Below are positions 32,478-39,736 of a DNA stretch of 64,000 nt, piece by piece (within the stretch, counting starts at the first letter, position 1; each line of letters begins with the position of its first letter). This DNA is from HGM04593 sp045646965 (lineage in GTDB: Bacteria > Bacteroidota > Bacteroidia > Bacteroidales > Bacteroidaceae). The notes under the pieces were generated by a model, which had not been told where the DNA came from, ran no database searches, and saw nothing but the letters and a program-made list of their open reading frames with translations. The stretch is from assembly GCA_045646965.1 (NCBI GenBank), contig JAZRLR010000029.1:74395-138394 (forward strand), written 5' to 3'. A program made the translations under genes and the position numbers.

Positions 32478-35414
32478 TTAGAAGCGTCCGCCGGGGCCGC
32501 CAAAGCCTCCATATCCTCCACCGAAGCCACGACCGCCACCTGCAGGCATCATAGGTCTCTCGCCGCCGTAGCCACGCATACGCTCACGCTCGTCGCTCTT
32601 GTCAGAGCCGCCCATCTTGTCAAACTTATATACTACGTGAAGCATACCGTAACTGTAGATTGAGTTATCCTCGCTATCGCTGCGCGACATTGCCGAGATT
32701 GAACGTGACACATTGCTCTGCTCGTGCAGAATATCATACATACGCAACGACACAGTGAGGGCATTCTTGTGCAGAAAACTCATTGAGAGCTGCGCGTTCC
32801 ACAAGAGCTCGTCGGTATTGAGCGAGGGTGCGCTGTATCCTCGACGGCTGCTCATTGAGAGGTTCGACGAAATCTGCAGGTTCTGCCAGGGCAGACGCAG
32901 TGTTGCGCTGGGGCCGTAGGAGAAGTTCCAGGTGTCCATATTACTTTCGGGACGCATTCTGTACTCGCTGTGTGAGTAGAGGACATTTCCGTTGAGCGAG
33001 ATATCGAAATAGTCGGAACGATACTGCGCGCTCAAGCGCTCGCCCAGGTCGGTGGTCTCGGTGACGTTGCGCACGCTGCCGCTCTTGCCGCCCATACTTA
33101 TGAAACCCACGCTATGTCTGTAGCCAAGTGTAGAAGAGCTGCTGTAGGTATATTTTTTATTCATCGGCAAGGCCGAGCTGTAGTTGAAACCTCCTCGTGC
33201 GTTCCAGTTACCGTTCACATTTTCGGGACGACTTATGCTACCTCCGGTCTCTTCGTTGTACTGCACTTTGTTCTGTATGCTGTTGCTTGTGAGCGAGAAT
33301 GAGAGGTTTGTGCTTATTGTACGCTGCTTGTCGGGATTGTTTGTGGTGAAGTCGGCGTTCATACTGTGCGAGAACGAAGGCTTCAGGCCGGGGTTACCCT
33401 TTGTGATGTAGAGAGGGTTGGTGTCGTCTGTTATGTCGAGCAGGTCGGTCATCGAGGGCTGCGACGAGTTTCCACGGTAGCGCAGAGTGAGGTTTGTGGT
33501 CTTTGACCAGCGATAGCGGAAACGGATATTGGGCGACACGTTGTGCACCGTGCGGTCTACTATGGTATCTACCTTTTTATATTTATACTTCATCTCCGAC
33601 TGCTGGGGCATCCACGACACGCCTGCGCTCAAGTTGGCCTTTGAGGTTACGTAGCGCACCATTAGCTGTGCCTCGTGACGCATATTGCGATACTCCGAGA
33701 AGCGGCTCTCCTCGGGGTCGAGATTGTTCTCAAAGTCCTCGGGCAGAAGGGGCTTGTTATAATGACGGCTCAATTCCATTGAGTAGTCGCTTATATTGTC
33801 GAATACATAGGTTGAGCGGTCGCTGTTCTGATAGCTGTAGTTGAAGTTGTAGTTCATCTGCAGGAAGAGATTCTTCGCAATGGGCTCGGTGTAGCTACCG
33901 CGCAGGGCATAGCTCCAGTTTTTGTTGGGAGTCGAAGAGTAACGCTTGCGACTATCGTCGTTGCCCATAGATGTGGCACGATAATATTTCACCTCGTTCA
34001 TTGAGTAGCTGTCGCTCTCGCTCTTTGAGTAGGAGACGTTACCGCGGAGGGTGAGGTTACGGCCGGGCTTGAGGAGACGACGATTGAGCATAAAGGTTGC
34101 GTTCATTGAGTAGCTGTTGCTCAACGAGAGGCTCTCGCTGCGGTTGTTATTAAGGGCTATATTTTCGAGGTCGCCAAATACATCGCCCCACTCTTTCTTA
34201 CGATAATCCGCATAGTCGAAAGGATTCTCGTCGAAGGTTGCCGACATTGAACGTGACCAGCTGTCGCTCTTTGAGTAGGAGAACGAGGGCCGGAATATGA
34301 GTCTTGTGAGAGTGTCGGGCTTCCACTCGATGCGGAAATCTCCGTTAAGGTTTACCCTGTGACCAAACGAGGTGCGGTTGCTGTTTGAGAACTGGTTCTT
34401 TGAGCCCGCCGACATAAAAGTCTCGCTCGAGGTGTAGCTCTTTGAGTCGCTGTTATTGTGGTTGTAACGTATATTACCGCCAGTCTGCAGTTTTTCGGTG
34501 TCTGTGGCAAAGTTGAAACCGCCCTGCTTGGCATTTACAAGACCGCCGCCGCGACCACCGCCTGTCATACCGCGGTCGTTGGTATTATTTGCCGACAGAA
34601 TGAGAGTGTAACGCTCCGACTCGGTGAAATAGTTTCCCATACCCTTTGCGGTGTAACGATCCTTTGTTCCGTAGCCCAAGTCTACATTGGCAAAAGCACC
34701 CTCGTCCATACTTCTCTTCATCTGCAGGTCGAGCACAGTCTCCTCCTCGCCGTCGTCGATACCTGTCACGCGGGTAAAATCGCTCTTCTTGTCATAGAAT
34801 TTAACTTTTTCCACCACATCCACGGGGATATTCTTCATAGCCATATCCTTGTCGGTGCCAAAGAAATCCTTTCCTTTCATAAGGATACGCGAAACAGTCT
34901 TTCCGTTTACCTTGATTGTACCATCGTCAGAAACCTCCACACCGGGGTATTTTTTTATGAGTTCCTCGAGCATTGAGCCGGCAGGTACACGGAATGCCGC
35001 AGTATTGAACACCGTGGTATCTTCGGAAACGGTAACGGGAGGCACCTCGGCTGTAATCTCGGCGCCCTTCAGAGTTACCACGTCGGCCTTGAGCTTTATG
35101 CGTCCCAGGTCTATGCTCTTACCCTCGGCTATCGTAACCTGCTTATCTACGGGGAGATATCCCACATAAGAAACACGCAGTATGTAAGACGCCACAGGGG
35201 CAATAATTGTAAACTTACCATTCATTTCACTTGCCACGCCGGTCTTGTAGACAGTGTCGGGGAGAGCAAGCAACTGCAAAGTGGCTGCTTGCAAAACCTC
35301 GTTATTATCGGCATCGGCCACAACACCCGTCAGGGTTCCTTTTTTCACGGTCTGCTGCTGCGCCATAACACACAGGGGGAGCAGCATTAAAAAAAATATA
35401 TAAATACGTTTCAT
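32478..35414 (-). CDS. TonB-dependent-receptor-like outer membrane beta-barrel protein
   Basis: A 978-residue outer membrane protein. Signal peptide 1-18 (ending CVMAQ), then a carboxypeptidase-regulatory-like beta-sandwich (about 25-110: GTLTGVVADADNNEVL), a plug-like domain (about 120-220, with GSMLEELIKKYPGVEV and SRILMKGKDFFGTD), and a long 'outer membrane beta-barrel family' domain rich in alternating Ser/Tyr/Asn strands. Such proteins lack a SusD partner, as here, and their substrates are mostly unknown. The last 35 residues are almost only Gly, Arg, Pro and Phe (GFGGGYGGFGGPGGRF), ending in Phe as outer membrane barrels do. No TonB box can be assigned with confidence. Confidence 0.88.
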   Translation of the reverse strand: MKRIYIFFLMLLPLCVMAQQQTVKKGTLTGVVADADNNEVLQAATLQLLALPDTVYKTGVASEMNGKFTIIAPVASYILRVSYVGYLPVDKQVTIAEGKSIDLGRIKLKADVVTLKGAEITAEVPPVTVSEDTTVFNTAAFRVPAGSMLEELIKKYPGVEVSDDGTIKVNGKTVSRILMKGKDFFGTDKDMAMKNIPVDVVEKVKFYDKKSDFTRVTGIDDGEEETVLDLQMKRSMDEGAFANVDLGYGTKDRYTAKGMGNYFTESERYTLILSANNTNDRGMTGGGRGGGLVNAKQGGFNFATDTEKLQTGGNIRYNHNNSDSKSYTSSETFMSAGSKNQFSNSNRTSFGHRVNLNGDFRIEWKPDTLTRLIFRPSFSYSKSDSWSRSMSATFDENPFDYADYRKKEWGDVFGDLENIALNNNRSESLSLSNSYSMNATFMLNRRLLKPGRNLTLRGNVSYSKSESDSYSMNEVKYYRATSMGNDDSRKRYSSTPNKNWSYALRGSYTEPIAKNLFLQMNYNFNYSYQNSDRSTYVFDNISDYSMELSRHYNKPLLPEDFENNLDPEESRFSEYRNMRHEAQLMVRYVTSKANLSAGVSWMPQQSEMKYKYKKVDTIVDRTVHNVSPNIRFRYRWSKTTNLTLRYRGNSSQPSMTDLLDITDDTNPLYITKGNPGLKPSFSHSMNADFTTNNPDKQRTISTNLSFSLTSNSIQNKVQYNEETGGSISRPENVNGNWNARGGFNYSSALPMNKKYTYSSSSTLGYRHSVGFISMGGKSGSVRNVTETTDLGERLSAQYRSDYFDISLNGNVLYSHSEYRMRPESNMDTWNFSYGPSATLRLPWQNLQISSNLSMSSRRGYSAPSLNTDELLWNAQLSMSFLHKNALTVSLRMYDILHEQSNVSRSISAMSRSDSEDNSIYSYGMLHVVYKFDKMGGSDKSDERERMRGYGGERPMMPAGGGRGFGGGYGGFGGPGGRF

Positions 35415-35578
35415 AGCATAAAATTGACAAGTAACAGGCGAGGGCGCCGCGTACGACCTCTAATTTTTTTTAGACCGCCACAGCGCGTGAAGGTTTAATA
35501 AATATTTCAAAAATAAATATTTTTTTCTTTTTAAGAAATAAAAGGGGTGCGAGGTGAACAATTTCTGCGCAAACGAAC

Positions 35579-35586
35579 TATATTTG
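35579..35586 (+). promoter_or_regulatory. -7 element upstream of the 35600 gene
   Basis: TATATTTG fits the TAnnTTTG consensus. It lies only 13 bases before ATG 35600, so the leader would be very short. I see no good -33 element. Confidence 0.35.
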
Positions 35587-35599
35587 CAGAAAATACATA

Positions 35600-35980
35600 A
35601 TGCAAAGACCATTGAAATTATTGGCTGTGATAGCCGAGAGCGATGTACACCCCGCTTTCGGCCGTAACATCGCGCAAGCGTTGGAAAGCACATTTGGAGA
35701 GAAGGCAAGCACAGAGAGCTACAGAGCGACGGGGATTATCTGTTCCCTGTTTCTGTCGGTAATACTCGAGAAGTTGCCGTCGTCAATGCTGAACAGCTAT
35801 GTACACAACATAAAAGAGAGCTGCCCTCTATTCACGTTCGACTGCAAGAGCTACGAAGCCATATATCAGGCTATGGAAGAGAAGAATACCATTCTGCTCG
35901 ATTGCGACAGAAAACACAAAGAAACAGTCATAGACAAGAACACTTTTTTCGAGGCTTTGGATTTTATTACAAATATTTAA
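35600..35980 (+). CDS. Unknown 126-residue protein
   Basis: I do not recognise this protein. It is soluble-looking, with two predicted helical stretches (RNIAQALESTFGEKAS near 23 and SLFLSVILEKLPSSML near 47), three Cys, and no signal peptide or known motif. It is the first gene of a three-gene run on one strand: unknown protein, 27-base gap, lipoprotein, 10-base gap, sigma factor. Codon use fits the window, and the -7-like element upstream supports it as a real gene. Confidence 0.65.
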   Translation: MQRPLKLLAVIAESDVHPAFGRNIAQALESTFGEKASTESYRATGIICSLFLSVILEKLPSSMLNSYVHNIKESCPLFTFDCKSYEAIYQAMEEKNTILLDCDRKHKETVIDKNTFFEALDFITNI

Positions 35981-36007
35981 TTTTGAATTTCTATAAAAAA
36001 ATTTCAT

Positions 36008-36943
36008 ATGAGCAAGAACTTTTTCACCCCTTTATGTGTTATATTGACAATTATATGCAGTGCCTGCAGCGACGACAGCGGCAATAACTCATACAACCCC
36101 TACGACAAGCAGGCAAAAGCAGAGTTTTACCCCACAACCATAGAGATAGGCAAGAAGCACGCCCGCAGAAACATCTCCGAGAGATGGGATATAAAATACT
36201 CCGACGACAAAAAGGAGAAGATTGAATATAGCCACAAGATTACCGACGAGTCTTTGGGCAATAGTAGCATAACCGTAGAGGAAGAGAACGGAACACTGAA
36301 CTTTTTTGCAAACAGCAACCAGATTATAAACAAAATCACATACATAAAAAGCTACGAGGACAAAGACATAACCACGCAATACACCGAGGATATAACAGAA
36401 TTTGCGACCATAAAGGACGGAGTTATAGAGAGTATCGACCGCAACACCATACGCACAAGTGGCGACAAGGTGGAGAGCCTCTCTTACAGATGGAGCTTTG
36501 AGTACAGCGACGGCCGATGCGTGGCGAGCCTCTACCAGGACCTTAACAACAAAGACAACAAAGTAAGCCGCACCTACAAATGGAACAAGAAACACCAGAT
36601 AAGCGAGATTACCGTCGAGAGCGACGAAGACGGTATGCGCAACTATAACAGCTACAAATACGGATACGGAGATTTGAGCGCCGACTACGGTTTTCAGATA
36701 AACGCCTTCATATACGACAACTACCTCCACATATATGCAGCACTGGGGCTTTTGGGCAAGACCACACCCTACACAGTGAACGATGAAACACAGGCATTCA
36801 AGGAGTGGAAAGACGGCAAGTGGCACGAAAACCTCGCGTCGGACAATAAAATATTTATGTACAACACCTCCGACCCCAAGAAAATAAATATAAATGTCGA
36901 TTCGGACATCTACGACACGCACTATTATATGAACTTCAAATAA
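36008..36943 (+). CDS. Surface lipoprotein, DUF4595-like
   Basis: A 311-residue lipoprotein. A 19-residue signal peptide ends CSA with the lipobox Cys at 20; the residues after it (SDDSGN) are acidic, like the export signal that sends Bacteroidota lipoproteins to the cell surface. The mature part is rich in Lys, Asp, Tyr and repeated beta-strand pieces (for example YRWSFEYSDGRC, YKWNKKHQISEITV), as in the DUF4595/RHS-like beta-strand lipoproteins of this order. Function is unknown. It is directly upstream of a sigma factor gene, 10 bases away, which is unusual because no anti-sigma factor is present. Confidence 0.78.
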   Translation: MSKNFFTPLCVILTIICSACSDDSGNNSYNPYDKQAKAEFYPTTIEIGKKHARRNISERWDIKYSDDKKEKIEYSHKITDESLGNSSITVEEENGTLNFFANSNQIINKITYIKSYEDKDITTQYTEDITEFATIKDGVIESIDRNTIRTSGDKVESLSYRWSFEYSDGRCVASLYQDLNNKDNKVSRTYKWNKKHQISEITVESDEDGMRNYNSYKYGYGDLSADYGFQINAFIYDNYLHIYAALGLLGKTTPYTVNDETQAFKEWKDGKWHENLASDNKIFMYNTSDPKKININVDSDIYDTHYYMNFK

Positions 36944-36953
36944 TTGAGAGGCT

Positions 36954-37607
36954 ATGAGAAAATACCATCAGTACTCTTCTATGAGCGACCGCGAGCTCAT
37001 AGACCGCATTCTGCAAACTCCCAAAGACGAAGCGTTGCAAGCCTATTTCTACAACATCCTATGCTTGCCGATACTAAACTTCGTCTCCACCCAGCACTTT
37101 GGCAACAACCGCGGAGAGGAACTCTTGGGCGAGTTCTACGAATTTTTGTCGAGTAACGACTGGCAGGTTCTGCGTAATTACGCAGGCAGGGAGAACGCAA
37201 CGCTGCGCAGCTACATCACAAGCTGCACTCTCAAATATTTTATGAAATGCAAGAAGAAAGCCAGAAAAGAGATGCTCGGCATTACAATAAACATTAACCA
37301 CCCCGATATCATAGAAGAAATGAATAACATAACAGTAGAACCCGCCGACTCCACAAAACCCATTATGCAGGCCGTGGAGCGCCTCCCCGAGCGCGACAAG
37401 CAGCTCATCACAATGCTCTTCTTCAAGAAGAAAAGTACGCTCGAGACCGCCGCAGTTGTGTGGCCGCTCTCTTATCACGTCGAGAAAGACTGGCGCAAGC
37501 TCCCTGCAAAAAAGGTTCAGGACGCTATCTCGAGAATGAAATCAAAGGCACTTGTAGTCTTGTGCAACGAATACAACAAATTGAATACAGAGCAAAATTC
37601 TATTTAA
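36954..37607 (+). CDS. Divergent ECF-like RNA polymerase sigma factor
   Basis: A 217-residue protein that looks like a sigma-70-family factor. Region 2-like sequence runs from ALQAYFYNILC through NDWQVLRNYAGRENATLRSYITSCTLKYFMK (about 28-98), which resembles the 'core-binding' helix and ATLxTYL segment of this group; a region 4-like part (ERDKQLITMLFF and after, about 138-200) is less typical: TLETAAVVWPLSYHVEKDW where the helix-turn-helix should be. The spacing region is long. No anti-sigma gene is adjacent; the neighbours upstream are a lipoprotein and an unknown protein. Target promoters are unknown. Its end overlaps the convergent GNAT gene by eight bases. Confidence 0.68.
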   Translation: MRKYHQYSSMSDRELIDRILQTPKDEALQAYFYNILCLPILNFVSTQHFGNNRGEELLGEFYEFLSSNDWQVLRNYAGRENATLRSYITSCTLKYFMKCKKKARKEMLGITININHPDIIEEMNNITVEPADSTKPIMQAVERLPERDKQLITMLFFKKKSTLETAAVVWPLSYHVEKDWRKLPAKKVQDAISRMKSKALVVLCNEYNKLNTEQNSI

Positions 37608-38034
37608 CAGACATCACATAGACATTTGTCTCTTTGGAATTGAAACCCGACGCGCGGTACAGAGCATTAGCTGCCACGCGGGCGGGTTTTGATGTAAGCA
37701 TAAGCGTGCCCGCTCCGTTGTTTCGGGCATACTCCACCGCATACTGCACCAAGCGGCGACCGTATGATTTTCCGCGGGCTGTGCCATCGACCACAACATC
37801 CTCTATCCAATATTTGCGACCTGTGGGAGCAAGATAGGTGCACAATGTGAGCATACCCAGCACAGAATCGTCACAACGTAACAGAAAAAGGTGCGATGCA
37901 GGCGATTCCACAATCGCGCGCAACTCCTCGATGGTGAAATGCACAGGCGACGAGGTGAGCTGTGCAAGCAAATGGTTGAGCGGCTCCACGTAGACGCTGT
38001 CGGCAACCGTCAATTCAAAAATTTCCTCTTTCAT
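37600..38034 (-). CDS. GNAT family N-acetyltransferase
   Basis: A 144-residue acetyltransferase. The acetyl-CoA site is visible as VVDGTARGKSYGRRLVQYAV (a Q/RxxGxG/A-type loop) near residue 85, with MLTSKPARVAANALYRASGF after it. The substrate cannot be told. ATG 38034 is preferred; a TTG at 38049 would overlap the upstream gene by four bases. It is read after the GH10-like lipoprotein on the minus strand. Confidence 0.85.
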   Translation of the reverse strand: MKEEIFELTVADSVYVEPLNHLLAQLTSSPVHFTIEELRAIVESPASHLFLLRCDDSVLGMLTLCTYLAPTGRKYWIEDVVVDGTARGKSYGRRLVQYAVEYARNNGAGTLMLTSKPARVAANALYRASGFNSKETNVYVMSVK

Positions 38035-38045
38035 AGATGCTGTAA

Positions 38046-39536
38046 TCAAAATTTAACCTTGCACTTTACCCCCTTTGACTCGTTCTGCAGACGGTCGAGC
38101 ACGGTAACCACATAGGTAACCTTGCCTGTCTCGGTCGCGGGTATGCGGTAGTAGCCATTTTTTGTTATGGCCACAATATTTTTTGCCGAGTCTATATTTA
38201 CCTTTTCGCCTTTGGCAAAACGATATACCACATATTTTGCGGGGGCATTCATCACATCGTCGCACTCCTCGGTGAGCCACACAAGCACCTTGCCGTCGTC
38301 GGCATCTATCACCGAGACACCCTTTACCTTGCCCGGAGCCTTTTTGTCGATGAAAGAGGCCGCGGGCATCAGGGCGGGATAAGAGTGGTAATTCTGCGCA
38401 AGGATATCGCGGTAACTGCCCACGTTATTTGCAGCCGAGGCGGCGTCCCACAGACAAGAGCCCTTCACCGCCGCATAAGAGCGCTGAATATCCATCTTGC
38501 GCACAAGCTGGTGACGCGCAGGGTTTTCGGTGTCCTGTGCCTTTACTGTGCGGTTCACATCCTGCCCAATGTAGAGAGGGCGCTTCGCGGCATATTTGGC
38601 CCACCACTCCACAAGGCACTCGTAGTCGGCGGCGCTGTGACCTATCTCCCAATATATCTGCGGGATACAATAATCTACCCAGCCGTTGTCTATCCAATGG
38701 AGCACATCGGCGTTGAGGTCGTCGTAGCACTGCAGGCCGTTGGTGCGGCTGCCCCACTCCCACGTCTTTTCGTTGCGGTAGATACCAAAAGGCGACACGC
38801 CAAACTTTATCCACGGTTTCTGCGCGCGCACGCAATTGTGCATCTGCTCAATGAGCCTGTTCACATTCTCCCTACGCCACAGAGCCTTATTTTCGTAGCC
38901 GCTGCTGCGGAACCACTTGTCGTCGTCGAACTCCTTGCCCTTTGTGGGATAGGGGTAGAAATAGTCGTCAATGTGTATGCCGTCTACATCGTAGCGGGCT
39001 ATGATATCGGTCACAATCTTGCAGATGTGGTCGCGGTTACTCTGCAACGAGGGGTTGAAATAGAGTTGCCCCTCGTACTCAATGAAATTCTTGGGATTGA
39101 GCACGCTCTGGTGATTGCGTGCGAGAGACTTTGTGCCCTTGGTGCGCGCACGATAGGGGTTTATCCAGGCGTGCAGCTCCATATTGCGACGGTGTGCCTC
39201 GGTCACCATAAATGCAAGGGGGTCCCAGCCCGGGTCCTTACCCTGTACGCCTGTGAGGTAGCGGCTCCACGGCTCATAGGGCGAGGGGTAGAGAGCATCG
39301 CCCTCTACACGCACCTGAAAAATTATAGCGTTCACATTTACCTTCTGCAAGTTGTCGAGCATTGTGGTGAGATAGTTTTTCATACCCTCCTCGTTCATTC
39401 CCAGAAATTGCCCGTTCACAGCCTGAATCCACGCTCCGCGGAACTCACGCTTCGGCTGAATCTTTTCGGAACCATTCTTCACCGTTGCACAAGAGAAAAA
39501 AAGCACAGCGGCAAGTAGTGACATTAAATAGCGCAT
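38046..39536 (-). CDS. Family-10-like glycosylhydrolase lipoprotein (GHL10/DUF187)
   Basis: A 496-residue exported protein of the YngK/DUF187 type. The signal peptide runs to residue 15 and LFFSC supplies the lipobox, with Cys 16 as the lipid site. The TIM-barrel-like domain starts with REFRGAWIQAVNG, has NVNAIIFQVRVEGDALYPS near residue 76, HAWINPYRARTKG near 128 and GIHIDDYFYPYP near 189, whose acidic pair is the likely catalytic region. A C-terminal fibronectin-like part (about 400-490) follows. Related proteins act on peptidoglycan-like or other glycans; the substrate here is not known. The start was chosen at ATG 39536 because the signal peptide begins there. Confidence 0.85.
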   Translation of the reverse strand: MRYLMSLLAAVLFFSCATVKNGSEKIQPKREFRGAWIQAVNGQFLGMNEEGMKNYLTTMLDNLQKVNVNAIIFQVRVEGDALYPSPYEPWSRYLTGVQGKDPGWDPLAFMVTEAHRRNMELHAWINPYRARTKGTKSLARNHQSVLNPKNFIEYEGQLYFNPSLQSNRDHICKIVTDIIARYDVDGIHIDDYFYPYPTKGKEFDDDKWFRSSGYENKALWRRENVNRLIEQMHNCVRAQKPWIKFGVSPFGIYRNEKTWEWGSRTNGLQCYDDLNADVLHWIDNGWVDYCIPQIYWEIGHSAADYECLVEWWAKYAAKRPLYIGQDVNRTVKAQDTENPARHQLVRKMDIQRSYAAVKGSCLWDAASAANNVGSYRDILAQNYHSYPALMPAASFIDKKAPGKVKGVSVIDADDGKVLVWLTEECDDVMNAPAKYVVYRFAKGEKVNIDSAKNIVAITKNGYYRIPATETGKVTYVVTVLDRLQNESKGVKCKVKF

Positions 39537-39722
39537 CGTCTTTATTTTATTATTTTGGGCGAAGATACAACAAAGAAACGACATAGAACGCGAAACAAAG
39601 AAATAAAGTTCCGCCCTGCAGTGCAGCCGCAAAACAGTCCTTAAAAAATGTGTCACACATCTATTTTTTCTTAAACATATACAACCTACCTTTTTTTTAT
39701 GTATTTTCGCAAGGATAAAATC

Positions 39723-39730
39723 AAAGGAGG
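39723..39730 (+). promoter_or_regulatory. Strong Shine-Dalgarno upstream of uvrA
   Basis: AAAGGAGG lies six bases before ATG 39737. Most genes in this window lack such a sequence, which is normal for Bacteroidota, so this near-complete match to the anti-SD is notable and fixes the start. Confidence 0.7.
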
Positions 39731-39736
39731 AGAACT

